A stretch of DNA of 64,000 nt, taken from Adenophora triphylla var. japonica. Lineage: Eukaryota > Streptophyta > Magnoliopsida > Asterales > Campanulaceae. Below, piece after piece: positions 21,797 through 34,090 of the stretch (position 1 is the first letter of the stretch; each line of letters opens with the position of its first letter). Location: contig JAFEMH010000521.1 in assembly GCA_022495995.1 (NCBI GenBank), positions 1 to 64,000 on the forward strand, in the 5' to 3' direction. A model generated the notes under the pieces. The model saw only the letters and a program-made list of their open reading frames with translations. It made no database searches and was not told where the DNA came from. The position numbers were made by a program, and so were the translations under genes.

Positions 21797-23540
21797 CTAG
21801 GCTCCATCTGTTATATATCGTATACCCATGGACCTAACATGACCATCATTCTTTGCTTTTGTGAGGGGCTTTGTAAGCGGATCTCCTATGTTATCATCGA
21901 TTGATACATTGCATATCTTAACGTCTCCTCTATCAATGATCTCTCGAATGATATGGAAACGTCTAAGTATATGTTTGGATCGCTGATGTGACCTTGGTTC
22001 CTTTACTTGCGCAATGGCACCATTATTGACACAATAAAGTTCCAATGGATTAGTGATACTTGGAACAACTTCCAGATCAATAATGAACTTCTTGATCCAA
22101 ACTGCCTCCTTAGCTGCATCGGATGCCGCTATATATTCGGCCTCAGTTGTAGAATCGGCTATAGTACTCTGCTTGGAACTCTTCCAACATATTGCACCTC
22201 CGTTAAGCATAAACACAAATCTCGACTGCGATCGGAAATCATCTTTGTCAGTTTGGAAGCTTGCATCTGTGTAACCTCTTACAACAAGATCATCTTCCAT
22301 CCCTCCAAAGACCAAGAACGCATTCTTAGTTCTTCTTAAGAACTTAAGGATCGTCTTAACTGCCATCCGACAGTTTTCACCAGGATCAGAATGGTATCGA
22401 CTCGTCATGCTTAGAGCATATAAGACATCGGGTCTAGTACAAATCATGGCATACATGATAGATCCAATAGCCGAAGCGTATGGAACATCATTCATCCTCT
22501 TTCACTCACCGGTTGTCTTAGGACACTAAGTCTTGCTAAGAGTAACACCTTGACCCATTGGCAAGTTACCTCTCTTAGAATTTTCCATCTTGAATCTTCT
22601 AAGAACCTTGTCAATATAAGTACTTTGACTCAAACCAATTATCCTTTTAGATCTATCTCTATAGATCTTGATGCCAAGGATGTAAGCGGCTTCACCCATA
22701 TCTTTCATTGAGAAATATTTCCCTAACAAAGACTTGACAGTCTGAAGTGCAGGAATGTCATTTCCAATGAGTACGATATCATCAACATACAATAATAGAA
22801 ATAATACTAGGCTCCCACTGAATTTCATGTATACACAAGGTTCATCTTCATTTTTGACAAAAACAAACTCTTTAATCTTTTCGGAAAAATGAAGATTCCA
22901 ACTCCTAGAGGCTTGCTTTAATCCATATATGGATCTTTGCAACTTGCATACTTTGTTAGAATTTCTTGGATCGACAAAACTTTCGGGTTGTGTCATATAC
23001 ACATCCTCAAGTAACATCCCATTTAGGAAAGCTGTTTTGACATCCATTTGCCATATCTAATAGTCGTAATACGTAGCTATGTCAATTAAAATTCTAACAG
23101 ACTTAAGCATTGCAATAGGAAAAAAGATTTCATCATAGTCTACACCATGAATTTGCCTATATCCCTTTGTTACAAGCCTAGCCTTATAAGTATGCACCTT
23201 CCCATCCATGTCAGTCTTCTTCTTGAAGACCCACTTGCACCCTATGGTTTTTACACCTTCAGGCGGCTCAATCAAGTTCCAAACTTGATTATCCAACATG
23301 GATTGTAATTCGGATTCCATGGCTTCTAGCCATTTATCCGAATGAGGAGTGGACATCGCCTCTTGATAGGAAGTAGGTTTGTCATTCTCAACGGCTTCCA
23401 CTTCATTACTTTCTGAAACGAGAAATCCATATCTCTCGGGTTCGGTTCGTACTCTATCCGATCTACGATGGACTTGTGGATCTTGAACCGATTCCACAAT
23501 TTCTTGTGAACTTTGTTCCATCTCTAGTATTGGTTCCATG
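21797..23540 (-). pseudogene. Copia RT and RNase H (element D)
   Basis: RT: DKWLEAMESELQSMLDNQVW, GCKWVFKKKTDMDG, ARLVTKGYRQIHGVDYDEIF, DVKTAFLNGML, YGLKQASRSWN, catalytic Y-V-D-D (22778-22789), SMKDMGEAAYILGIKI. RNase H: VPYASAIGSIMYAMICTRPD, YTDASFQTD, STTEAEYIAASDAAKEAVWI, RSKHI. Frame breaks occur near 23050 and 22500-22526, so it is three open pieces. Catalytic residues remain. Confidence 0.92.
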
Positions 23541-25149
23541 TTATTTTTGGGTTCTTGAATTTCTTCAAGATCAATTTTACTCCCGCTAATGCTTTATTGA
23601 GAAACTGTTTCTCAAGAAAAGTACCATATTGAGCAACAAACACTTTGTTCTCACTGCGGTTGTAAAAGTAATATCTTTTGGTTTCCTTAGGATAACCAAC
23701 GAAAATAACTTTGTCAGATTTAGGTGCAAACTTATCAGAGACAAGTCTCTTTACATAATCTTCGCAACCCCAAATCTTCATGAAAGACAAACTAGGTTTT
23801 CTTCCATGGCACATCTTATGTGGGGTCTTAGGAGCCAATTTAGTAGGGACTCTGTTCACTGTGAATGCAGCAGTCTCTAATGCATGTCCCCAAAAGGAAA
23901 CAGGAAGGTTAACTTCACTCATCATCGAACGAACCATGTCTAACATGATTCTATTCCTCCTCTCAGACACACCATTCCATTGTGGTGTTCCTGGTGGATT
24001 CAACTCTGAAATAAATCCCCAGTTTTTTAGATGATTGTCAAACTCTTGGCTTAAATATTCACCACCACGATCGGATCGAAGTGCTTTAATAGTTTTGCCA
24101 AGTTGATTTTGTACTTCATATTGAAATGTTCAAAACCTCTCAAACAATTCACTTTTAGACTTCATCACATAGACATAGCCATATCTAGATAAGTCATCAG
24201 TGAATGTAATGAAATACCGAAATTATCCCCTAGCAATGCTGCTCATTGGTCCACACACATTGGTATGTATTAGGGCCAATAAGTCACTAGCCCTTTCACT
24301 ACTCTTAATGTAGGGTGGTTTGGTCATTTTTCCCAATAAACAAGATTCACATACCTTATATGATTCATAATCAGGTGAATCTAAAAGTCCATCCTTACGG
24401 AGTTTAGATATGCATTTCTCATTTATATGACCAAGCCGGCAATGCCAAATGAATGTGTTGTTCACATCATTCGGTTTAGATTTCTTGTTTACATGATAAA
24501 TATCTTCAAAATCATTTTGTTTCTCAACATCAAGAACATAAAGGTCATTAAATGAATTTGCAATACAATAGAGCATATCATTTAAATAAATATAAAATTT
24601 TTTATTCTCAATAAGAAAACTAAATCCTATATTATCTAAACAAGAAACAAAAATAATATTCATACTCAAATCCGGAACGTAATAACAATTGTTCAAAACA
24701 AGTACTAGTCCACTAGGTAAAGTTACATCGTATGTTCTTACGGCTAATGCAGCAACTCTTGCTCCATTCCCCACACGTAGGTCCACTTCACCTTCTTTGA
24801 GTAGCTTCCTATTCCTTAGTCCCTGCACATTTAAACAAATGTGAGATCCACATCCGGTATCTAATACCCATGAACTAGAAATAGAAAGGACAATATCTAT
24901 CACATAGATACCTGAATCAGTAGCAATCGCATTGCCTGTCTTCTCCTTTAGGCCTTCCTTGTAAGCCTTGCAATTACGATTCCAATGTCCAACTTCTTGG
25001 CAATGATAGCAAATTGCGTCATTTTGAGACACTTTGGGTATTGCCTCTCCGGCATTGGCAACTTTTGCCATAGGTTTAGTAATAATTGCTTTACCTTTGC
25101 CTTTCTTTTTGAACCCTTTTCCCTTGTTAACCATTAACACATTTGCCAT
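23524..25149 (-). pseudogene. Copia zinc knuckle, protease and integrase (element D)
   Basis: From high to low coordinates: CCHC knuckle CYHCQEVGHWNRNC, protease WVLDTGCGSHIC (D-T-G), pre-integrase WHCRLGHINEKC...CESCLLGKM (HHCC zinc finger), core with TFTDDLSRYGY, RSDRGGEYLS, NPPGTPQWNGVSERRNRIML and SFWGHALETAAFTVNRVPTK. A stop after SSIARG (24223) and another inside the core split it, and a frameshift near 23530 separates it from RT. Confidence 0.9.
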
Positions 25150-25209
25150 ATCAGGCTTCTTGATATTCTTCTATGCAGTCTAAAGCATCGCATGGAATTC
25201 TGACATAAT

Positions 25210-25773
25210 CTAATCCATGCCAGTCATGTGATAGTGCATAATGAAATGACCATAACTTTTAGGCAATGAATTCAATATCATATCCATAGAGAGTTCCGAA
25301 CTCATAGGATTTCCAAACCTTTCTAGATGCTCAATATGTCCTTTCATTTTAAGAACATGAGCACCAACCAACTGCTCCTCTTGCATCTTGCATGCATTCA
25401 GGGCTTTCACCACATCATACCTCTCTTGCCTAGCTTGCACTTGGAATATTTCCTTTAAACGCTCGACTAGATCAAAAGCAGCTTCCATGTGTTCAAGGTC
25501 CTTCTGAAGAGCCTTAAACATGGTGGCAAGCATAAGGCATGCAACATCATTAGAATCATCAACATGTTTCTTGTGTGCATCCTTATCTGGCCTTGAAGCA
25601 TTGGCAGCAGATGGAGGTGGAATGGGTTCGTCAATAACGTATAGTTTCTTCTCTTGCCTAAGAACAATTCTTAGGCTTCTGATCCAATCAAAATAGTTTG
25701 TATCGTTCTCTTCGAGCTTGTCCTTCTCAAGGACGGGTCGCAGTGACCGGGGCTGATTATTGTGAAATGCCAT
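25210..25773 (-). pseudogene. Copia gag (element D)
   Basis: ATG at 25773 (MAFHNNQPRSLRP), then DTNYFDWIRSLRIVLRQEKK, and a UBN2-type gag pattern with MFKALQKDLEHMEAAFDLVE, RYDVVKALNACKMQEEQLVG and HIEHLERFGNPMSSELSMDM. Gag forms the particle coat. A stop after HMTGMD (25210) and further stops before the next ATG (25149) separate it from the zinc knuckle, which would normally be fused. Confidence 0.88.
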
Positions 25774-26633
25774 TACTACAATAAGATATACAAACAATAA
25801 AACATATAAGTATCAACGCATTTACCATCTAAGAGCAAATAATGTATTTCATAAATACTCCCACTAAATTATACACCTTCAAATACAAGCATGTATCATA
25901 TAATCATAATGGGCTAAGATCCATATTTCACTTAATTTTTGTTAAATTGATTTAATGCCAGAAATTAAGCTATTTAGGTAGATAACATTAATTATATCAT
26001 ATATGACTCTTAGATCTTTTATGAAATTTCTAGACATCTAATGTCAACACATATTTTTAAATCTCATCTATGCCTTGGGTCAAAATCTCATTTGAAAGCA
26101 CCAATTAAGTCCAACCTTTTTCAAACGTATGAGACACGGAACGATGCACCTAACTGAGTCAAAACTACATCAACCGTTATCTCATCTTGATCATAAATTA
26201 AGATATAATGATGCACCTAACTGAGTCAAAATTACATCAAAATATCCTAAAATTTAACAAGTGTTCTTATCAAGGGGTGGCAAAAACTTAAACATTTAGA
26301 AGGTTTTACACATATTAACAAACATCGCATGGTTGTATATGAAACTTATGTGTCCATAATCATGAACATAGGACTTCACAAAATTTTTAAACAAACAATT
26401 TGTTTTTAAATCTGAGAATTTTACTAATCTAATTAATCAAATTAAACAAATCAATAACCCATGTAGAAAATTAATCATATCAATCAACTATTAATCATAA
26501 CCATGTTATATAGCATATAATTGTTTTCCCAAAACAACACACATAAATTCATAGATCTATTTCACATAGCATGTAAAGTACTTAATCAAATTAAATCTAG
26601 CATGCCAATTTTAATTTAATCATGATAAACGGG

Positions 26634-26645
26634 GCTCTGATATCA
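26634..26645 (-). other. Primer-binding site of element D (tRNA-iMet type)
   Basis: On the minus strand TGATATCAGAGC, directly next to the 5' LTR, matches the usual copia TGGTATCAGAGC with one change. It marks 26647-28284 as the 5' LTR. Confidence 0.8.
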
Positions 26646-26646
26646 C

Positions 26647-28284
26647 TATTGGGTTTTGGGGTTATAAACACAGCGGAAGGCTTTAACAATTAACACGAAA
26701 TCCTAGCCTTTGAATCCGTCTAAAATGAATAGATAAAACCATGAAATAGATTTTACACACCTTATTAGCAATTTGTTGTTCGAAAATGAATCCGAAAATC
26801 GAATCCTTGAACCGTTAACGAACCTTTGATTTTCTCCTTGGTTTTTACCTTGTGATGAATTAATCTTCAAACTTTAGGTGATAACGGAATCACCCTCTAT
26901 CGGTAATTCACATGCGAACGAACTAAGATCTTGTATTTTGTAGGATTGCTAGATGATCCCGATTGTTGAATCGATATTCAACAATCAATGGCTGTTTTGG
27001 AATTAATTTGGGGTGCTTTTGATCTTTGATTCTCAATCAAAATCAATATTTTAGTGTTTCTAAAACTCTAAAATAACATGTGTTTATGGCTGAGGAGAAG
27101 GGTTATATTTATACTTAATATAAATCCCTAACACTTAGGGAGAATCCTTGTCCAAGCAAGAAACCAATTCAACCAACAAACAAACGCGTACGGACTGTTC
27201 AGCCGCAGGCACGAGTCGTGCTTGAGGGAACCAGTCGTGCCTTTGCAAAACCAGTCGTGCTACAAGTCTTATTTGTCAAATTCCAGTCGTGGCACGAGTC
27301 GTGACCAAAAAGTCACTTGTGCCGATTGAGGGCACGAGTCGTGCTGGAGGGCACAAGTCGTTCCCAAACTCCAACAGCATCACGAGTCGTGACCTAGGGC
27401 ACGAGTCGTGCCAGAAACAAAATTTTCCAATTTTCTGCCAATTTCAAATTTGTTCTTTGTGTGTGACCCTTTAGGAATTATATTTATGTTGGTAGTGAGT
27501 TGAAACATCGATCCTCACAAGACATAAGTGGTTTCTAGCAAACCATTATGTCCACCCAATTAATATAACATCAAAGCTTGATTCCTTGATAGATCAATGT
27601 CATAATCCCTTTATCCACGATGTCATATTGAACATGAGTCATGGTCCTCGTCAACTCATATTGTTCAATGCTTTCTCGGCTCCGAATATGTTGATAATCC
27701 AAGTGCATTTGATCCCTATCAAATCACTTGAGAATGGCCATAACTTTCATCAACACCATTCATCGAGGGGCCCAAGAAAACATCTCTCTCAATGAGAGGG
27801 ATAAATCCCATCTTGAGTTATCATTCTTCCCTACAAGAATCCAATCATTCCAACATAGCCCTTATTGCTATCCTTTTAAAGATAGTGTTAGACTACATCA
27901 AACACAATGTTCATCATGTGGAAGACGATGATAATCTTAGGTACAAATGATTCTAATGACACGACTATCATGAGATTTAATCATGACATATATGACCCTA
28001 GACCATGTCATGAATCTCATAGGTTGGTCATGTCCAGTACCTTGTTCTCTAACAAGTACCCGTAAGTATAATGTGCATCCCATGCATATGATCATCTCCA
28101 TGATTATCCATTACCAACTTATACTAGTTATTCACAAAAACTAGGGACGCAGGTTATTATAATAAACATGCAAAACATATAATAAACCAAATAAAAATTC
28201 TCTATAATAAACGGTAAAGATGATAACAAAGCGGTATTAAGTTATAATCAAACATAACTAAAAACCTAGGGCATTACACCAACA
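26647..28284 (-). repeat. 5' LTR of element D
   Basis: 1638 bp, partner of 20141-21782. On the minus strand it starts TGTTGGTGTAATGCCC and ends CCCAATA. It contains the dyad cluster (27209-27412) and, downstream on the minus strand, a TATA-like TATAAATATA (27104-27113). Confidence 0.92.
27104..27412 (-). promoter_or_regulatory. U3 promoter of D: dyad cluster upstream of TATA box
   Basis: Copies of GCACGAGTCGTGC, TCACGAGTCGTGA and CCAGTCGTGC lie at 27209-27412. On the minus strand TATAAATATA follows at 27113-27104, about 100 bp downstream of the cluster. The layout is the same as in A and B although the dyad sequence is different. Confidence 0.65.
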
Positions 28285-28812
28285 ATTGACACGTTCATGC
28301 AAAATATATAGCACGATCTTACTAAACCGTTTTCGGCACATATTTTGTTTCCTTATTCAGAACGAATTCTTTCTTGGAGAACAAGGTCTATGGCTTATCT
28401 TAAACTTATATAAACATAATTTCGGCCATAATTTGGGATTCTTGATGGATAGGGCTAGGATACACAAGATAGAGCCACAAATAGTGTCAAGGAGAGGGCA
28501 AGGTGGCCTTGGAGATGCCATGAGGGGCACACTTACAACCAAACCATGATCAAGGTATTCGTGTTCTTGATAGAGGAGACGAGATATATATATTCATGGA
28601 GAGTAGACATGCTTAGATCTTAGTGATTGCATGTGCAAAGTTGTAATAACCATCATATATTAATTATAGTGATATGCTGCCTTGGCATCGCCCCCAGATG
28701 TTGCTATGTGTTGGTGAAATGTGTTACCAAATTCTTGTGTTATTTTTTTCATATTACTACATGTTGATTATTCTTCCCATGTTAGGACTACTAGTATGAG
28801 CTAGACGGATAT

Positions 28813-29486
28813 GTGAATGTTTGTAAGGTAAGGAGAGGATATATACGGGTCATGACACATAATTAATTGTTATACAATAGCATGGAGAAGAGTGGTATAA
28901 GTCGGTTGACCATATGTGAAAAGGAGGACTTCTTGCAAACGACGAAGGAGCGATTGGTAGTAAGATCTAAGAGAGAGAGGAGAGGTATTGAACACTACCT
29001 ACAAAAACATCAAGTCTCTAGGAGGGAGCCAAAGGTGAGGTCAAAGGACCCTTTGGTGCAAAAAGGAGAGTCATCAACAAACGGCATGTTAGGGGGGAGG
29101 ATGACAACTCATAGTTGCCTAGTAAGGAGAACATGTCACATTACCTAACAGAGAGCAAAGAAGAACCACGAGCAGTCAATGAAATAGACAAGGGGAGACC
29201 ATGTTTCATGGATAGACATTGCAAGGAAAGAGGATTAGGAGGAGAAGGCAAAGGCGAACTAGCAAGGAATCATATGAGTGCTTGATTCAATGAGAGGCAA
29301 TAGGAATCTGACACAGAGTGGTTGAAGTGTCGCTTGGTTTCAACTCGCATTATTACTTAAGCGGAAGCATGGGTGGGAGCTTAGTGCTTGGCGTTGTCAA
29401 GATACAATGAGTAAGATCATTCTTTATTTGGGAGTTTGATGGGTTAGTTATTATGGTTTATTGATTCTAGTCTCCAGGTGGGAGAT
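28813..29486 (+). other. Internal region of element E
   Basis: About 670 bp between the two LTRs. The longest open frame (28867-29148, 93 codons, MLYNSMEKSGISRLT, rich in K, R and E) resembles nothing I recognise. It could be a worn gag fragment. The segment ends with the polypurine tract AGGTGGGAGATTG at 29475-29487. No pol domain is present, so E depended on other elements. Confidence 0.5.
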
Positions 29487-31431
29487 TGTTAGGTTATGAA
29501 GTCTAAACCAACATGGAGACAGAGGAGAAGAAGGAGTCTAAACAACGAATGAGTTCGAGCCAAGATATGAATATTCAAAGAGGAGAAAAAAAAAGCAAAT
29601 TGGCAAAAGGGGTCTGACACGGTCCTTTCAGTTAATGAGCACAGTCGTGCCTCTGGATGACTTTACTAACACAGTCGTGCATAATATAAAGTACGGTCAT
29701 GATAAGCCAATTCCATCCCAAATTTGGTTTCCTTATTCAAAACGGATTCTTTCTTGGAGAAAAAGATTTAAGGCTTCTCCAACACCTATATAAACATAAT
29801 TTCGACCATAATTGGGGGTGCTTGAAGGAGAGATCTAGATACATAAGAGAGAGCCACAAATAGTGTCCAGGAGAGGGCAAGGGGGCCTCGAAGATGACAT
29901 GAGGGGCACTCCTACAACCCTAGAAATAACCAAGGTATTTGTGTTCTGAATAGAGGAGATGAGATATATATGAGAGGGTTATTAATGGAGAGTAGCCATG
30001 CTTAGATCTTAGTGATTGCATGTGCAAACTTGTAATAACCTTAATATATTGATTGTAGTGATATCCTGGCTTGACATCGCCCCCAGATATAGCCTTGTGT
30101 TGGTCAACTATTGTTCGAATTCAATTCCATATATTAGGTTTGACCAATATTTGAACAAAAATTAAACGTAATTTCATTTTGTATAAATGAAAATAACTTG
30201 CTTATTTGTAATCTACATTTAGAGTAGATTAATGTGATATTTATTTTCTCAAAACCAAATTGTGGTGAATGAGAAATTAATGCTCAAAGTATGCAATTAG
30301 AAATGGATTTATGATGAGTTTGTAAATGAGGAAAGAAAAATATCCCACATTGCCTATAAAGCACAAAGTATGAGAGTTTTTAAACTCATCCACTTAAAAA
30401 AGGTAACAAAAAGTGTTATCCTGCTAACCATGCAACCTAGTAGTCAATTGTGCTAACCATGCAAATAGTGGCCCAATTGTGCTAGTTTTGGATTAGCAAA
30501 AATTCAAACACGAGGATGGTGTGAATTACCATCCGAGCCCGAGCCTGCGCAGCGCACAAAGAGCGCATTGAGCGCTTTAGAGGCTCACTTTGCACTTTGT
30601 GCTGGGAGCTGTGGAGCCTTAAAGTTTTGAGAAATTTAGTCTAGGTTCGTGGCTCAGCTAGCTCGGGTGCATGTGTGCGGTTCGGGGTTGCATTGGTTTG
30701 GAACAAGGCCCGCTCAATTCGAGCATGTCATCGGTTCGGTGTGGGCAGGCCGTGGACTAGGGCGAATAGGTGCAATGGGCCGAACAGGTATGTGCTGGGC
30801 GGATGCGTCCATTTGAATGGACATAGGTCGGTTCATATGGAGGATCCGCATCTCCTCGAATGGGTATGGGTCGCTCCGCTCAATCTGGTGCCTTGATCAG
30901 GATTAGATCGGACGGTTCAGATCCATACGATATGAATTGTGTCTATTCCTAAAAGGCACCACAACTATTGGAAAACTATAAAAGGACCCCAGGTTTGACA
31001 AATTGATCCAGTCATTGAGCATTCAATAGCAAATTAGAGAGAGAGAGAGAGAGAGCATATTGAAGCATAAAATTCCTTTCCATTCCAGAAGTTTCAAACA
31101 TTCAGATTTGTTCACCGAAGTCGTTAAATTGGAGTGCACCTATTAACGAAAGTTAAAGTCGTTGCATCTTACGAGAAGATTGCCAGTAATCATTAGCACC
31201 AGTGCGGGGCAATTACTTCGTACGTAGATTGTGTCCAATTCAAGACTCGAGTTTTCACATTCCATTTTATTTCGGGTTTTAATTATTTTCAGTTAATTTC
31301 TTAAGAAAGCCTTTTCAAATTCTTGTCATTTTCCCTACAACTTGGTCACCAAATTCTTGTGTTATTTCTTTCATATTACTACACGTTGATTATTCTTCCC
31401 ATGTTAGGGCTACTAGTATGGTCTAGGCAGA
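29487..31431 (+). repeat. 3' LTR of element E, split by insert F
   Basis: TGTTAGGTTATGAAG at 29487 begins the repeat of 19956-20140/28285-28812. It is interrupted at 30098-31339 and resumes with CACCAAATTCTTGTGTTATT to GATATGTGA (31431). TATATAAACATAATTTCG near 29790 is the TATA region. Confidence 0.7.
30098..31339. mobile_element. Insert F: probable solo LTR
   Basis: A 1.24-kb block absent from the left LTR of E. It starts TGTTGGTCAAC, ends CCCTACA, and has flanking CCTTG (30093-30097) / ACTTG (31340-31344), an imperfect 5-bp duplication. It contains a TATA box (CTATAAAAGGACC, about 30968) followed by a GA run (31036-31054). TG..CA ends and one TATA box but no coding region fit a solo LTR. 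Alternative end placement (duplication GGTCA or TTGGTCA) is possible, so the ends are uncertain by about 10 bp. Confidence 0.55.
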
Positions 31432-32016
31432 TATGTGATCCCCCAAAATCCCAACAGTTTAACCCCCGAAGTATCCACTAAATTCACTTTGCCACCTTGA
31501 TATGAAAGTCTCGCAAACAGACGCATTGAATTCATCCCAGTAAACAATCTTGCAAATACATATTAGGAATCTAACCACAAGACTGATCTGACCCATCATG
31601 GTGGAGCATTTTCGTCATTCCAGTTGTCTATAAAAATAAATTTTCGTTTAAAGTATCCAATCAATATATAAAAAGTATCGAGTAATGCCTTGAATTGAAT
31701 CAAGTCCACTCAAAGGGGAGCTTTGCAAGCGGCTATGTGCATAAAGTGCACACAAGGCAAGGGGCTATGAACATATCTTATGTATGCCTATAACAATCTG
31801 GTAGCAAGGAAAGAGCTATTCACATACATTAATTTTTCACACGCATAGAAGTTGCTATGCTCATACATATTATATGCGCATAGGTCCGGAATTCTGCCTT
31901 GTTTTTTCAGATTTGTCTAGGGTTTCTTACAATCCTGTGATTAGGGCTAGCTATTATAAATACTACATGTCCACAGAAAACAAAATTATTTGGAGATACA
32001 ATCTGGAATACATGCA

Positions 32017-32093
<77 letters not shown>

Positions 32094-32213
32094 GATTTTT
32101 TCAATGATTCAAGAAGAATTTCGAGGAGTTAACTTCTAAACTCAATTCAGGGATAGTCCGGAACTATCAATTTGGTGATTCTCGTCTCGTGATCCGAATC
32201 TAATGTTCATTTG
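31432..32213. other. Left part of a copia-type LTR remnant (host of element G), no gene
   Basis: No coding region is seen. The sequence continues after element G at 36153, joined by the TSD ATTTG. It may be the left part of the LTR whose right end and primer site are at 36153-36544, but the start was not located. It contains a long TA run. Confidence 0.4.
32020..32093. repeat. (TA)n followed by (GA)n microsatellite
   Basis: About 27 TA units (32020-32074) run directly into about 10 GA units. The short ORFs made of alternating Tyr-Ile here are artefacts. Confidence 0.95.
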
Positions 32214-32759
32214 TGTTTTGGTAAAAAATAATCAATTTGTAATTTAGATAAAGAGAATAAGGAGGGCACAATAGAGTATAATCGGTGTAGGGGTAGAGTA
32301 AATTTGACACGATAATATAACGAGGAAAGCCCTTGAGACAACTATCTCGCCGGCATAAAACCTCGAGAGGTGATTACGAGCACCTACCTTCCCAAACGGT
32401 AATATTGATATTTAGTGAGTTACAAGTGGTGGAGCTATGGCGGAGTACAAGAAGTGGTGCATGTATTGTGTGTGAATAGTGCATGAACAGTGCGTGAACA
32501 GTGTTCCAGCCACTAGCCCTTTAAATAGAAAAAGGATACCAAATATCGTAACTATCTTCCTATTTTTTAGGCTTTATTATCTTCAACATTCTCCACGTGT
32601 CTTGACCAGGTCTTCTTAGTTGAAGGGAGTCCTTCTTTTTGTTTAAATATCCCGTAATTATCTCTAGGAGTTGCTGAAAAAATAGTTAAGTAAATAATAT
32701 AAATTATGCATTACTTACAGTGGTTCAAGATGTCGTCACGCAGGAAACTGCCCACAACA
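32214..32759 (-). repeat. 3' LTR of element G
   Basis: 546 bp, partner of 35553-36152. It lacks about 50 bp present near the end of the other LTR (ATTCAAGATGTTGACATGCT and following). It contains GTGAACAGTGTTC-type repeats (GAACA-G-TGTTC dyad). Confidence 0.9.
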
Positions 32760-32869
32760 ATTGCCCCCAAACTTATCCTTTTAAGGAAGATAAAAGGGTA
32801 AGTTTCTTAATAATTCTCTGAATCTGACGGTTACTTTGGAGAAGAAGAATAGGAAGCTCTTTGTTTGGA

Positions 32870-33263
32870 GATGCTGCATCTAAAGAAGTGGCATAAAGAG
32901 GAGAATAGAAGCTTAGAGAAGAAGAATAAAGATTTTGAGGAGAAGGTCGAAAGTTTTGAACAATGAGGTAGAGAGTCTGATGAAAGGGGATGTCTTCAAT
33001 CCAGTATGCTCATGTGCAAGAGACCAAGGATCTTTAAGAATGATCTAATGGTATCAGTGGCTAAAAACATGATTGAAATCAAGATACAAATGATTGAAGA
33101 ATTTCTGAACGGCAAACATGTTGAGTGGGACATTGAGCAACAACGTGCCATCCTCAAGGATTTTTCTGGAGAAGCAGTAGTGGTTAGGGAAGTGACATTA
33201 GTTTTAAAGGATGAAGACATGAAGGAAGGAGAAGCACTACCAGCGGCGATAGCCGACAAGTGA
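32870..33263 (+). pseudogene. Small coiled-coil-like ORF antisense to gag in element G
   Basis: The open part 33006-33263 begins MLMCKRPRIFKNDLM and continues IEIKIQMIEEFLNGKHVEWD; upstream text (NRSLEKKNKDFEEKVESFEQ) is in the same frame before a TGA. The composition (K/E/R/L rich, heptad-like) suggests a coiled coil. Relative to G it lies in the 3' internal region and antisense to gag, the same position as the accessory genes of A and B. I do not recognise the family. Confidence 0.4.
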
Positions 33264-34090
33264 AGATGTTTGACATTTGCTTTTGAACTTGGTTTTTACG
33301 GGCTGAAGACAATTTGTTTTAAGTGTTGGGTTGGTTCAACACTTAGGTTTTTCTGTGGCTTCTGCTAGGATAAGTAAGACTATTTTTGGCTTGGGTACTT
33401 TTGAAAGCTTTTTCTAGTATGGTTAGATTTTATGGAATGGTAATAAAATGTTGCATCTTTGAAGATGTTGTCACCTTGCTAAGGATGTAAAAATCCTTGC
33501 TTATACTTTGTTGACATGTTAATGCCAAAAACCTTTTATCCTTAGATGACACGTATGTGTCATAACCAATTGTAAAAATCGTTAGAGTCAATAACTTTGA
33601 TTGAGTGGAAATGGGTAATTCGTATATATAAACATACGGGCCCATCCCACACCTCAATCAAGGATGACATCATGCGCTCCAGGCGAAGGTGTATAAACCT
33701 TAATGCGATAAAAGAAAATAATTTCTTTAAACCTTTGAGGGGATTATGTACCCTAAACTTAAGATGAGATGGCCAGTCTCAAACGGTTTTTCCTATAAGA
33801 TCTTGAAGTTCCAAAATGGTAATATCTTGCAAAACGATGACATGGTAAGAGTATTTGACATCTTGATTGATGTCACTTTTATTTAATGAAAGAATAAGAA
33901 ATAAACCTTACGGAAATTTATTTACTGAAAAAGGAAATAAATAAATATTTATTAAATAACAAGGATTGATGCGCACCTGGCTTATTACCTTAAGATGTCG
34001 TCTACCTCTAGTAATGATGTTTACATCTTGAAACATGGTGACCTATTTGAATGTTTCGAGTTTTCTTGTTTTCTGAATTGAGTTGATATG

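Larger units (their letters stand above)
20141..28284 (-). mobile_element. Element D: Ty1/copia retrotransposon, complete ends, decayed coding region
   Basis: The LTRs at 20141-21782 and 26647-28284 are direct repeats with TG/CA-type ends (one end mutated, TATTGGG). TSD is ACTGA (20136-20140) and ATTGA (28285-28289), one mismatch. The coding order on the minus strand is gag, protease, integrase, RT, RNase H, which is copia order. The polypurine tract AAGTGGGAGATTG lies beside the left LTR and an iMet primer site beside the right LTR. It sits inside the left LTR of element E. Clade not assigned. Confidence 0.93.
19956..31431 (+). mobile_element. Element E: old non-autonomous copia-like LTR element with nested insertions
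   Basis: Two long direct repeats share CTAAACCAACATG, GGAGAAGAAGGAGTCTAAAC, TATATAAACATAATTTCG, GAGCCACAAATAGTGTC and CATGCTTAGATCTTAGTGAT. The left LTR is 19956-20140 plus 28285-28812, split by element D. The right LTR is 29487-30097 plus 31340-31431, split by insert F. The right LTR is preceded by AGGTGGGAGATTG, a typical copia polypurine tract, which sets the orientation. The inside (28813-29486) is only about 0.7 kb. The outer ends lack a clear TSD. Confidence 0.7.

Noticed and set aside
20141..28284. Endogenous pararetrovirus as an explanation for the RT-containing blocks
   Set aside because: All RT blocks have LTRs, primer sites, integrase or copia/gypsy order, or (56.9-59.2 kb) LINE endonuclease-RT; no movement or coat protein was seen.
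31874..32107. Open frames with long Tyr-Ile or Ile-Tyr runs on both strands
   Set aside because: Translation of a (TA)n/(GA)n microsatellite.
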